Source of the DNA: Tridacna crocea
Taxonomy: Eukaryota > Mollusca > Bivalvia > Cardiida > Cardiidae
Length of the DNA: 64,000 bases
Direction: 5' to 3'
Assembly: GCA_943736015.1 (NCBI GenBank)
Contig: OX031070.1
Location: 39,858,173-39,922,172 of the forward strand
In this document: positions 39,047 through 49,078 of the stretch, piece after piece
Position numbering within the stretch: the stretch's first letter is position 1
Layout: the number at the start of each line of letters is the position of its first letter
Translations under genes and position numbers: made by a program
The notes under the pieces: model-generated
The model's input: the letters and a program-made list of their open reading frames with translations, nothing else
Told to the model about the DNA's origin: nothing
Database searches by the model: none

Positions 39047-39278
39047 TTCAACTCTTTACCACACAATCCCGACTTTTAACGATCCTGAGAATAAAGCCTT
39101 CTGAAAATATCAGTGTGGGAAAAGGAGAAAATGCTGGTAACCAGCAATTTCTCCTTTTCCCAAAATGTTTTCTTCCCTTCCGAAAAGAAATCTCAGATTT
39201 CCAGTCACTTTTATTTTGTCGTCTGCACATGCTTTCAACTTGAACCAGTCTAATAATTTGTCGTTTGGTAATGAGTTA
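39047..39278 (+). mobile_element. Family A MITE, inverted pair, unit 1
   Basis: L end CTCTTTACCACACAATCCC, hairpin with an insertion (AATATCAGTGTGGG), R end at shared TTAA 39275-39278. Confidence 0.8.
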
Positions 39279-39504
39279 ACTCATTACCAAACGACAAAAT
39301 TTTAGCTTTGTCCAAATCGAAAGCATTTGCAGAAGACAAAATAAAAGTGATCCAAAATTTGAAATTTGTTTTGTGAAAGGTAGAAAACATTGTGGGGAAA
39401 GGAGAAAATGCTGGTTACCAGCATTTTCTCCTTTTCCCACAATGTTTTCTAAAGGCTTCTTTCTCAGGGGTGTCAAAAGTAGGGATTGTGTGGTAATGGG
39501 TTAA
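39275..39504 (-). mobile_element. Family A MITE, inverted pair, unit 2
   Basis: R end first, meeting the R end of unit 1 at one TTAA. Perfect hairpin with GGTTACC centre, right TTAA 39501-39504. Confidence 0.85.
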
Positions 39505-39517
39505 ACCAATTTAAAAA

Positions 39518-39600
39518 CCATTTAAACATTCTGTGCAGTCTGATCTTGATCTACGCTGTCTGCAAGAGGTCAGCGAGTCTCGCTTAGCAGCTTCAAGCTT
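39518..39600. mobile_element. Family G half-element
   Basis: TTCTGTGCAGTCTGATCTTG plus the GGTCAGCGAGTC tail. The first arm is absent. Confidence 0.55.
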
Positions 39601-39719
39601 CAGTATTTACTATTATCTGGCTGAATAAGTAAAATGAAACCTTACACCCGATAGTAAAAAGCCAAATTTCGCTATTTCAAATTACCATTTTTTTTGCGGT
39701 AATTTTGACAAATCGCCTC

Positions 39720-39850
39720 ATTTGCGGACAGTGTTGAGTCAAGATCAGACGGCACAAGACGTGCAATCCGATCTTGAATCAACACGTTCTGTGCAGTCTG
39801 ATCTTGATCTACACTGTCCGCAAAAGGTCAGCTAGTCACGCTTAGCAGCG
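39720..39850. mobile_element. Family G MITE with a duplicated arm
   Basis: A complete palindrome (GCGGACAGTGTTGAGTCAAG with its partner) is followed by a second CGTTCTGTGCAGTCTGATC arm and the CTGTCCGCAAAAGGTCAGC tail. Confidence 0.65.
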
Positions 39851-39926
39851 AAAGAGTAAGGTTAAGGTTGCAAGCTAAATGTTAGCACTTAGGCTTAGGA
39901 AATTGTTTGATAAATACAAATAAAAC

Positions 39927-40830
39927 GCACACAAAAAAACGGAGCATATAACAGGTAGTGGAATACCTATAGTTTTGATTAAAGAATTACCACAAAAACA
40001 GGGCACATTACAGGTAGTGAAATATCAAAAAGTTTTGATTAAAGAATGTACCCACAAAGGGCACATTACAGGTAGTGAAATATCAAAAAGTTTTAATTAA
40101 AGAATGTACCCACAAAGGGCACATTACAGGTAGTGAAATATCAAAAAGTTTTAATTAAAGAATGTACCCACAAAGGGCACATTACAGGTAGTGAAATATC
40201 AAAAAGTTTTGATTAAAGAATGTACCCACAAAAACAGGGCACATTACAGGTAGTGAAATATCAAAAAGTTTTGGTAAAAACAGGGCACATTACAGGTAGT
40301 GAAATATCAAAGATTTGGTAAAAACAGAATACATCACACGTAGTGAAATATCAAAGTTTCGGTAAAACAGAGCACATAACGGGTAGTGAAATATCAAAGT
40401 TTTGGTTAAAACAGAGCAACAAGTTTTGGTAAAAAGTGTACGCACAAAAACAGGGCACATCACAGGTAGTGAAATATCAAAGTTTTGGTAAAAACAGGGC
40501 ACATTACAGGTAGTGAAGTATAAAAAAGTTTCGGTACAAGTGTACGCACAAAAAACAGAGCACTTTGCAAGTAGTGGAATATCAAAAAGTTTTGGTAAAA
40601 AGTGTACGTACAAAAACCAGAATAACGTCACAGGTAGTGAAATATCAAAAAATATTTGTTAAAAAGTGTACGTACTAAAACAGGGCACATTGCAGCTAGT
40701 GAAATATCAAAATGTTTTAGTAAAAAGTATATAAGCCATATTCTTTTTTAAAAAAATGTTAAAAAGTGTACGCACTAAAACATGGCACGTCACAGCTAGT
40801 GAAATATCAAAATGTTTTAGTAAAAAGTTC
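39927..40830 (+). repeat. Tandem repeat, ~62-bp units shortening to ~44 bp
   Basis: About 15 units built on GGCACATTACAGGTAGTGAA and ATATCAAAAAGTTTTG. The first units are about 60-65 bp and include AAGAATGTACCCACAAA. Later ones lose that part or carry AAAAGTGTACGCAC. A satellite-like array; the minus-strand frame of 113 aa is an artefact. Confidence 0.9.
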
Positions 40831-40844
40831 TTTAAAAAAAAAAA

Positions 40845-41297
40845 GAAGGGGGGGGGGGGTTAAATGCATACGCAAAAAAGTAAGGTATTAGGTCAGCCTG
40901 CTCTAAGTAAACTTTCTGCATGCCCAAGCACTATTCTACCTCAGGATTCAGTAATTGTTTGACAAACTGGAATTCATAGACCCATAAATATACGATGACT
41001 CGCTCGGTTTATTGTATTATGGAGATGCTCTAAGCCTTTATCGCACAATGCCGACTTTTAACGAATCTGGAAAACTAGCTTTTTGAAAACATTGTGAGAA
41101 AAGGAGAAAATGCTGGTAAAACCAGCATTTTCTCCTTTTCCCACAAAGTTTTCTACCCCAGGCCATAGTCATCTGTTGGGCCACCTTTAATTTGTTGTTT
41201 GCAAACACTTCCAATTTGCTTGAGCTCAATTTATTTTCTTTTTGTCTTTTTGTTGTTTGGAAAATAGTTAAGCCCCGTTTTTTCAGAGCACGGGTTC
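40845..41297. mobile_element. Family B MITE split by family A
   Basis: Left end GGGGTTAAATGCATACGC and a decayed core (ATTAGGTCAGCCTGC). The right end is GCCCCGTTTTTTCAGAGC after the family A insertion placed exactly at the TTAA of the B end. Confidence 0.65.
41030..41271 (+). mobile_element. Family A MITE nested in B
   Basis: Left CTAA, right TTAA, hairpin with GGTAAAACC centre, diverged R half. Confidence 0.75.
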
Positions 41298-41629
41298 TAT
41301 ACATGGGCTCGTAATATAAGTTCAAGAAGACAAAAATGCAGTGATTTACATGCAGTACAATAATTACTCTGAACGTGGAATTAAATTGTCTTGTTGAACG
41401 TGTTAACTTATGCAAATTAGGCCATTACCTGACAAGTACGACTCTTCTCTCCTTGTCATGTGATTTTTTTCCCAAAAAATTCATCGGAAAAAAAGAAAAT
41501 GTTAGGTACATTTGTTGCTTCTTTTCGTCTATTGCTTATCATATCGTGCAGAACTTGATGTTCTTTTATCTATAATTTATTTGCTTTTGTTTTGTTACAT
41601 TAAGTATGGTATAAAAGTAGCCAAAGTAA
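41298..41629. other. Unannotated intergenic sequence
   Basis: No element recognised. Confidence 0.35.
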
Positions 41630-42059
41630 AATCTGTACCACACGATTAAGATTTAGAGAGATGTCCAAATTAAAAGCGTTTGTAGACGATCATTTAAATG
41701 TGACTAAAACTGTAGGAATCGTGTAAGAAAGGGAAGAAAAACTTTATGGGAGAGGAGAAAATGAGCGTTACAACAAAGCTCCAGATAGAGGGAGTGATTT
41801 TGATTTCAAAATGAAAAATATTAACTATTATCCACTAAATCCTATGTTGTGGGTACTCATTAGAATCGTCTCAACGAGACGATTCTAATGAGTACCAACA
41901 ACATAGGGTTTCAAACAGAAATAATGAATTTAGAATATCATCACATCCTCTCAACTGGAGCTCTGTAATACAATCATTTTCTTCTTCTCCCGCAATGTTT
42001 TCAAAAGCCCCTTCCATCTGAGGGTCGTTAAAAATCGAGTTTGTATTGTATAGGGTTAA
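41630..42059 (-). mobile_element. Family A MITE split by palindromic element M
   Basis: R half (GTCCAAATTAAAAGCGTTTG) and left hairpin arm to about 41775, the insertion, then right hairpin arm and L end ending TATAGGGTTAA. Confidence 0.7.
41781..41970. mobile_element. Palindromic element M inside a family A hairpin
   Basis: Inner perfect hairpin of GTACTCATTAGAATCGTCTC and complement with an AA centre. Outer arms AGCTCCAG and CTGGAGCT. It has no other copy in the window. Confidence 0.65.
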
Positions 42060-42229
42060 ATGTGCTTACCTGTCACTTGTATAATAAGCATGAATCCTGA
42101 CAAGGTTTGTGACGTAGATCACATACGTACCAGCCATTATTAATTTCTCATTATGAATTCCAGTTTGTTTACCATAGCACTTGCAAACCACAAATTGGAC
42201 GAAACTCAAACGACGATGGCTGTCTTTGA
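42060..42229. other. Unannotated intergenic sequence
   Basis: No element recognised. Confidence 0.3.
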
Positions 42230-42690
42230 GAGAGAACATTATTAGTTGTACGGTCAGGTGGCAGGGGACTTGGAAACTTGTTCACGGCTGTGGTTAAGCA
42301 TGTCGTCCCGAGCCGAACAACGAATTTATTATACTGCAGAGTTTTACCTTTTCAAAGCGCGTTAAGCGAAATTTTCCTATTTTATAATTTCACGAATCGA
42401 GTATGCTGAAGCGATAGAAATTCCCTTCTGTGCGCCCCATTTCAATGAAAACTGACGTCACTGGAAACTGACGTCACTAAAACGTGCAGTTTGGTGCATA
42501 AATGTGCAGTCTGGTGATCGATCGACCCCGCCATTTTGGATGATGTATTGCACGTGCAGTGATGTTTACGGGGCACTCAAAAGGGAAACTGGTTTTACGT
42601 GGTTTTTGCCAGGGAACATGATATTATATTCCCGGCATGTTAACCATTCAGATCACGAGAAATTTATTTGCAGTATAATAAAATTACATG
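42230..42690 (+). repeat. Dispersed repeat N, copy 1
   Basis: Matches 49112-49470 plus 49799-49880: GGAAACTTGTTCACGGCTGTG (in reverse context in copy 2), TGACGTCAC twice, CGGGGCACTCAAAAGGGAAAC, ATCACGAGAAATTT, GCAGTATAATAAAA. Non-coding. Confidence 0.55.
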
Positions 42691-43094
42691 TATATATGTA
42701 GTGGAGGGGTGGGGGGGAAAGAGGGGTAGGGAGAGTAAATGCTAGATCTTTCTTTCATGTCTTCTTGAACCAACATGGCTTCAGACAGGCTTGCACACTG
42801 TGAAACATCAATACAGTAATTTGATATGAAGTGAAGTTTGAAATATTATTAATACTCAAAAGGTGCTATTTCTGTTTTTGCCATAATGATTCATATTGAT
42901 TCATTTTTATTGTGGTGCAAGACGGAAAAAAGTTGCTTGCATGACGGTCTGTCAAATTCATAGACATGCGCGCCTGTCCCGTCTTAGATCGTAATTATGT
43001 TAAATAGGTGTCTATAGGAGCGAAATATCCCTTCACAAATCGGCCATTTTTTCTCTATTCGTTCAACTTGAAAACGTTTAAGTTTAACATGTAA
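42691..43094. other. Unannotated intergenic sequence
   Basis: A G-rich run near 42702-42735. No gene or known element. Confidence 0.35.
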
Positions 43095-43252
43095 ATTATG
43101 AAATTCGTCCTTGAAACGGTTGAAAACATTTTGGGAAAAGAGGGAAATGTTGGTTACAAGTTTTTTTTTTTCCTTTCTTCTTTTTTTTTCTACAGTTTTC
43201 TCAAAAGTGATTTTTTTTCTCTAGGGTCGTTTAAACTCAAAAGGGTTTCCAA
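43095..43252 (-). mobile_element. Family A MITE, decayed
   Basis: GAAAACATTTTGGGAAAAG, GGTTACAAG, then T-rich sequence and an L-like end. Confidence 0.5.
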
Positions 43253-43462
43253 ACTGAAAACGGAATTGCATACAATACTAGATCTAGTATATAAAAACTT
43301 TGCCCAAACTACAGAATTACTCTTTGAAATGATAGAAAACATTGTCTTAGGAAAAGGAGGAAAAAAGCTGGTTACTAGCAATTTCTCCTTTTTTCCCCTC
43401 TACAATGTTTTCAAAAGTTTTATTTACATGTACGAGGGTACTTAAAACAGGAATTTGTTTCC
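43253..43462 (-). mobile_element. Family A MITE, decayed
   Basis: Hairpin with ACATTGTCTTAGGAAAAGG and CTGGTTACTAGCAATTTCTCC; ends diverged. Confidence 0.6.
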
Positions 43463-43579
43463 AAAAGCAAAACATTTGCTCATTACGTATAAAACATATC
43501 CCAAATTATGGGAATTGTCGTCTAATGATTAGTAGAAAACGTTGTGAGGAAAAAAAAAAAGAAAAAAAAAACTGAAAAA

Positions 43580-43705
43580 AAAAACATTACGGGAAAAAAG
43601 GAGAAAATACTGGTTACCAGCATTTTCTCCTTTTTTTCCCACAATGTTTTGATAAGTTTTATTTATCGGGTAATGAAAACTCGAAGTTGTTCGATAAAGG
43701 GTTAT
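43580..43705 (-). mobile_element. Family A MITE, partial
   Basis: Hairpin with expanded A/T runs (GGGAAAAAAGGAG and complement), L end TTCGATAAAGGGTTA. Confidence 0.6.
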
Positions 43706-43885
43706 GGAGTTTAGATTGATATATACGTAGTCAAACGATGGGTCTTCAATAAGTATTGTTGTCTGTGAAAGAGTGCAATTTGCATACAAATCGAGATAAA
43801 AGATTTCAAAAAGAGATAATTATGTTAACCAAGTCAACCCTTTCCGTCGTTGATAGTCATCCCAACAGGATTCATTTCTATAATT

Positions 43886-44149
43886 GGCTTGCAACATTGG
43901 AAAAGGGACATTCGGACATTTGCGTAAAGTGTCGTCTCGGATCAGCCTGCGCAGTCCGCGCAGGCTAATCCAAGACGGCACTTTACGATTGCATTCGACT
44001 TTGTGCCACAGTACACTTGTGCAAAACAGAAAATTGCATAAAAACAGAAAGGGTCGTTTCGGATTAGCCTGTGCGGACTGCGCAGGCTGATCCGAAACAA
44101 CACTTTTACGCAAATGTCCGAATGACCCTTTTCGCGTGTTGCTCGCCAA
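43886..44149. mobile_element. Family C MITE, complete, two hairpins
   Basis: Ends GAAAAGGGACATTCGGAC and GTCCGAATGACCCTTTTCG. Hairpins at 43924-43987 and 44050-44110. Confidence 0.8.
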
Positions 44150-44607
44150 TTATATCACATAACCTCCCTTGTTGTCAGTGTAATAGGCCTATACCCATTA
44201 AGAATTTTTCGTATCTCATACACGTTTTTTATTTCATGCTTTCCGGTATGATATCGAGAAGTAGCAGTGAAAATATTTTTCGATATTACACGGGTACGAC
44301 CAGTGAAAATACCGATTTTCATGTTCTTGTTGCCTAGGTAAATTGCCCGTGCCTCACAACCAGATGGAAATATGACGTCATTTACCTTACATTGCTCGCG
44401 TGTGACGTAATATTGTAATGCGTTGTTATGCGGGAGGGGAACGCCACGGGCGATAACGGAAAAGAACAGTACTGGATTTTGATAAAGCTCCTCCCAGAAA
44501 GGGTTAAAAGCATGAAACAAATAGAGTATTTGTTTTTTTCCGGTGAAAGATAAAAATCTGTTTCATCACGTGATCACCATCGGTAACATTTTCACGAGTG
44601 GCGCAGA
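44150..44607 (+). mobile_element. Dispersed repeat R, copy 2, with shared left flank
   Basis: ATCACATAACCTCCC at 44154-44168 also occurs at 32771. From 44223 the sequence follows R copy 1 (TTTCATGCTTTCCGGTATG), including TGACGTCA at 44373-44380 and AGCTCCTCCCAGAAAGGG. The 3' inverted repeat is truncated here. Confidence 0.55.
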
Positions 44608-44634
44608 AATGGGTCCTGTCATACTATCACTAGT

Positions 44635-44705
44635 TCTCGGATCGAGAATCGAACCAATGACCCTTGGGTTTTATGCCTTGTGCAACACCGCTTGAACTAC
44701 AGGGC
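44635..44705 (-). mobile_element. tRNA-like SINE head, minus strand
   Basis: Minus strand: TAGTTCAAGCGGTGTTGC and CATTGGTTCGATTCTCG, the A-box and B-box-like motifs. The cloverleaf is incomplete. Confidence 0.5.
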
Positions 44706-44897
44706 TTGTCACATTTAAAAAAAAAACTCAATTACTTATTTTCCTTCGCAGTATATACTTTGCAAAAAATTGTCTATTTGCTAAGATACAAAATGATTAG
44801 ATCTAATGCATTTGGTAACGGTTTAAGTAATAAAAATTTAACGCCACATAAAACTTATTTATAACATTTGAAATCATGTCTTCCTCATTCTGTTGTA

Positions 44898-45405
44898 AAC
44901 TTTTACCCAACAAACCTTAATTTAAACCAGGCTGAGAACATTATCTCCCGCTAGATGGCATTCTATAAATACTCATCTATCTGATATGGGCATCCTGGGT
45001 ACAGAGCCGAACCACTTTCCTACGCGACAACCGTTACTTTGAATTTAAAACAAAAATAAAGGTTTACCCAATAAAACGCTACCTCGTGCATTTCACTCAG
45101 CTATGATCACCAGTTTAGAGAAATCTGTTGCTAAAGCAAGTCTCATTTCTCCTCAAACGTATTGATACGTAAAAGCTGTTTTCAACATTGCTACTTTATA
45201 GAGCGTAATATTACAGTCAGCCCGCTTTCGGGGCTAGCAGTGATGCGTCATATAAGACAGTCGAATCTTCGAAGAATATGACATGCGCAGACAACGGGCT
45301 GAGAAAGAAAGCCTTATATAAAAACATTATAGCAAAAAAGGAGAACATTCTAGTAACCGGCGTTTTCTCCTCTTCCCACAATGTTATTTTTTCCTCAGTC
45401 AAACT
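44898..45405 (+). mobile_element. Family A MITE split by family F
   Basis: L end (TTTTACCCAACAAACCTTAA) up to GGCTGAGAA, F insertion, then GGCTGAGAAAGAAAGCC and a diverged hairpin. The R half is missing. Confidence 0.65.
44939..45296 (+). mobile_element. Family F element, copy 6 (MULE-like)
   Basis: Begins CATTATCTCCCGCTAG and ends GCGCAGACAACG. GGCTGAGAA flanks both sides (44930-44938 and 45297-45305), giving a 9-10-bp duplication. Confidence 0.8.
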
Positions 45406-45412
45406 CCATCAT

Positions 45413-45641
45413 TTAATCCATTACCACACAATCCCTACTATTGACACCCCTGGAAAAGAAGCCTTTTGAAAACATTGTGGGAAAAGGAGAAAATGCTGGT
45501 AACCAGCATTTTCTCCTTTTCCCACAACGTTTTCTATCCTTCACAAAACTAATTTCAAATTTTCAGGAATTTCCATTTTGTCGTCTGCAAATGCTTTCAA
45601 TTTGGACAAGCCTACAATATTGTCGTTTGGTAATGAGTTAA
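45413..45641 (+). mobile_element. Family A MITE, complete
   Basis: TTAA at both ends, perfect hairpin with GGTAACC centre, R end TTTGGTAATGAGTTAA. Confidence 0.85.
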
Positions 45642-45840
45642 GTCACTTTTGATATGCCGCCTGCATGTGCTTAGGATTTGAAACAGTCCAAACTTTCATT
45701 TTGTGGGAAAGAGTTAAGTTTTGTACAATAACTCAAACCCATATTATCATATTCAAACATTTTTACACTAGCATTTCACAAAACGACAATCTTACAGACT
45801 CTACCAAAATGAGGCTTTTGCAGACGACAATTTAACAGGA
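45642..45840 (+). mobile_element. Family A R-half remnants
   Basis: 45642-45718 (GTCACTTTTGATATGCC to GGAAAGAGTTAA) is an R half continuing directly from the previous copy. 45775-45836 (CAAAACGACAATCTTACAG and TTTGCAGACGACAATTTAA) is another, inverted. Confidence 0.5.
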
Positions 45841-46289
45841 CTTTTCCCAAAAGATGATTTCCTGTACCCAGAGGCTACCAGTCAAAAAGTAACATCGCCT
45901 TTGGGGACAGTTATCATTACTAACTACTATAGGTGCATATTACCGTCAAGTTATTCTTGAAGAAGTTATGCTCCTTTTTTCTTTTTTTTTTGGAAATAAA
46001 AGTAACAGCAGCCGGGTGTTTGCATTAGTTACGATTTTCCTGTTTTTGTTTAATTTCCAATAAAGATTGCAGTGTTAGATAGAATATTTCAACTTAGATC
46101 AAATTTCACCATTTTCTATAGCGTGCCTAAACTGGGAAGTTTAAATCGTCGTGTGGGAAACTTTTTTGTGCTTTTAGATTCGTTTACTTTACAAAGTAAT
46201 AAATAATAAAAAATATCTTTTTTTTTTGCAAAACTTCTATGATTATTTCAAAAGCAAGATCCGGGTTGGTAGACACAAACAACTCCACA
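45841..46289. other. AT-rich intergenic sequence
   Basis: No element recognised. Confidence 0.35.
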
Positions 46290-46810
46290 TAGCATTATAA
46301 TTATGTCAAAAGCTGCAGATTCTTCAAAATATCAAAGCAATACACTTTCTAATTGGCTAAACCAAATGGGCCGTGCTCTGTGAAAAGGGGACTTAATGCA
46401 TCTGCGAAAAGTATCGACCCAGGTCAGCCTGCGCAGTCCGCGCAGGCTTACCTGGGCCGAAACTTTTCGATATTTGTCAATTTTCTGTATGTCAAAGGAC
46501 CGCTGTACCTCATGATAAGGTTTTTTTTTTATTCTTTATTTCACAGTGAATATTGTGGATACATAATTATGTGATGTTTTGTTTGGTGCCATTGATCACG
46601 GGGAATGCATTAACCCCCCTTTTGTCAGAGCATGGCTCAAATGGTTTAGCCAATCAGAGATAGTGTTACTTAGTTTTGACTTGGGGTAATTGGTGAAAAC
46701 ATGCCTTTGGCTTGTATTGACTTATGATTGGCTTGTGAAAACAGTAAAAATGTGGTCCAAGGACCATATTCACCAACCATTCTTAAGAACATTCTTAGTC
46801 ATATTCTTTA
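46290..46810. mobile_element. Palindromic element U, copy 1, hosting B
   Basis: Inner arms AATTGGCTAAACCAAAT and CAAATGGTTTAGCCAAT lie on either side of a complete family B element. The right end is CACCAACCATTCTTAAGAA. The copy at 54850-55035 shows the uninterrupted centre. The left boundary is approximate. Confidence 0.5.
46366..46638. mobile_element. Family B MITE, complete reference copy
   Basis: Terminal inverted repeats GCCGTGCTCTGTGAAAAGGG and complement (TTTTGTCAGAGCATGGC). The palindrome at 46407-46469 uses AGTATCGACCCAGGTCAGCC. Confidence 0.8.
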
Positions 46811-47774
46811 GAATTTTGTCAATATGAAAGTAACAGAATTCTGACTTTCACTCCCTCTTATCTGGGGCTCTATAACCTATAAAACCAAGTAAGCCGCTGT
46901 AATTTTTTTTTGGGGTCATTCTGCTTGAACAGTTTAGACCCTCTTGTACAGCTGTTTGTAAATATAATTACAATAATTGATGAGCTTGAATACCAGATTG
47001 GTATGGGTCATTCGTCCTTGGTCGAATATTTTATCTTATCTGCTTCATCTTAGGACAATGTGACAGGTGGAAGGAGAGAGGGAGAGGGGGTGGGTGTACC
47101 TAATCACCGAAGTTATTAACAACAAACATGGTTTGTGACCAATTCAAGGCCTCCGGCCCAAAATACCACCAATTTCTACATTCACGACATCTTTTCACCC
47201 TACATAACCAAGGGTGACAACCTACGTCATAGCAGAGGTGTCGGAATAGCTGCAATTTTGTGCGCAAAGTGCAGATTAATTACTTTAAAAAGATATATGT
47301 ATCGAAAATTTACTTAGAATACCTACTTTATCTGGTGACGGTAAATATATTTGTCCTATTCGTGAAATCAAAATGCCATGAAACAATGTTGTAGCTCTAA
47401 ACTCTTCAACACAATTATTCTTAACGGCATTGTATACGACATCTATTTTTAAATCGCACATGTGTCACCGGCTTCGAAAATTGTGCGGAGATAATTGCAA
47501 AATCAACGAAACTAATGAACGAAATATTAATGTATACTAACGAAGAAAGTTGTCAGGTACCATATGCACTGCTTTGTTTGGACAGATCTTCAATAACAAT
47601 AATGTACAAGCTGAAAAACTTACCTTTTTAAAACGAAAATGGCGGATTTAAAAATGTCTCTGATGACGTATGCTATGACGTATGTTGTTACCCCTGATAA
47701 CATAGATTAACCAACAACACCAATAGAATTTATTCACCCAGTGATTTGTACATCAAACATGAGACTATGACACA
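46811..47774. other. Long intergenic stretch without recognised repeats
   Basis: About 0.96 kb. No member of the MITE families, no convincing open frame (longest about 60 aa) and no tRNA. It could hold unrecognised short exons or UTR. Confidence 0.4.
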
Positions 47775-47850
47775 TCGTCGGTTTACTTCGAAAACCTCGT
47801 AACTACAGCTTGTTACAAGCTGTAGTTACGAGGTTTTCGAAGTAAACCGA
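47775..47850. mobile_element. Family D palindrome, complete
   Basis: CGGTTTACTTCGAAAACCTC with complement around CAGCTTGTTACAAGCTG. Near-perfect 75-bp palindrome. Confidence 0.8.
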
Positions 47851-47876
47851 AGTTATGTGACTTAGCTTGATAAGAG

Positions 47877-48105
47877 TCAACCCATTACCAAACGGCAATA
47901 TTTTAGACTGGTCCAAATTGAAAGCATTTGCAGATGACAAAATAAAAGTGACTGAAAATTTGAAATTTGTTTTGTGAAGGATAGAAAACATTGTGGGAAA
48001 AGGAGAAAATGCTGGTTACCAGCATTTTCTCCTTTTCCCACAATGTTTTCCAAAGGCTCCTTTTTGAGAGGCGTCAAACATAGGAATTGTGTGGTAATGA
48101 GTTAA
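47877..48105 (-). mobile_element. Family A MITE, complete
   Basis: Left TTAA decayed to TCAA. R half GACAAAATAAAAGTGACTG, perfect hairpin with GGTTACC centre, right TTAA. Confidence 0.85.
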
Positions 48106-48312
48106 ATGAAAAAGACACTAAAAAGGATGATCCGTTACAGAATCGTAACTTATAAAAAGTTTCCATCGCCAATTTAAATGACGGGGTGAGAAAAAAAAAG
48201 ATGGAAAAAGAAAAACTAGGTATAATATCTGATTTGTTGTCTCTCTATCCATCCATCAGTATTATATCCTTTTCTCTCCGGACAAATACTTTCTTCATAC
48301 AACTTGTTCTTT
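48106..48312. other. Unannotated intergenic sequence
   Basis: No element recognised. Confidence 0.3.
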
Positions 48313-48385
48313 TTGGGAGAAAATAGTGTCAAAAGGAGATATTGCTCGTCACAAGTAATTTCGCCAGTTGCTGCAATGTTTGCCT
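48313..48385. mobile_element. Family A2-like hairpin, decayed
   Basis: GTCAAAAGGAGATATTGCTCG and AAGTAATTTCGCC resemble the A2 core. The ends are not found. Confidence 0.4.
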
Positions 48386-48483
48386 TTTCGTTCGTGTGCT
48401 GAAGATTATTTGGTGTTGATCATCTTTATACCACAATGATAAAAATTGTGTTAAGGAAGGCTCTTTGCTCAACATTCTTGTGG

Positions 48484-48724
48484 TTAACTCTTTACCAAAC
48501 GACAATATTTTAGGCTTGTCCAAACCGAAAGCTTTTACAGACGACAAAACAAAAGTGACTTGAAAATTTGAAACTTGTGTTGTAAAGAGTAGAAAATATT
48601 GTGGGAAAAGGAGAAAATGCTGGTTACCAGCATTTTCTCCTTTTCCCACAATGTTTTCAACAGGCTTCTACCTCAGGGTCGTCAAAAGATGTCATTGTGT
48701 GGTAAAAGGGGTAAAGGGTGTTAA
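48484..48724 (-). mobile_element. Family A MITE, complete
   Basis: TTAA at both ends, perfect hairpin with GGTTACC centre, right end with extra GGGGTAAAGGGTG. A second L-type scrap (GAAGCTGTGTGGTGAAGGG) follows. Confidence 0.8.
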
Positions 48725-48952
48725 CAATCGAAGCTGTGTGGTGAAGGGTTGAGGAGATCATACCAGCACTAGAGACTGTCAGATTTAATCGACTTCGATG
48801 TTCATCAATGCAGTGGTTCGGTTCGACGTTATTGGAACGTGTTTTAGCAAACTATGAACCAGGCGTGCCTTTCACGCAAACCGCATATTCACTTAGTTTT
48901 TAAGGGTACATTGCTATCTCTACTTTACCCAGATTTTATAAGCTAGCGTTAA

Positions 48953-49078
48953 TTAACCTTTTACCATCCCAAATTTTAACGTCCCTGCTGAAGAAGGCGT
49001 TTTGGAAACAAAGTAGGAAAAGGAGAAAATGCTGGTAACCAGCATTTTCTCCTTTTTCAACAATGTTTTCTACCCTCA
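48953..49078 (+). mobile_element. Family A, L half and hairpin only
   Basis: TTAACCTTTTACCATCCC, hairpin with GGTAACC centre, ends at TTTTCTACCC where repeat N begins. Confidence 0.7.

Noticed and set aside
40290..40631. 113-aa minus-strand Cys/Phe-rich frame
   Set aside because: Translation of the tandem repeat at 39927-40830.
39927..40830. Regularly spaced repeats suggesting a CRISPR array
   Set aside because: Units are contiguous and homologous throughout with no unique spacers, and the context is eukaryotic.
44155..44520. 121-aa minus-strand frame
   Set aside because: Lies wholly in dispersed repeat R; copy 1 of R does not preserve the frame.
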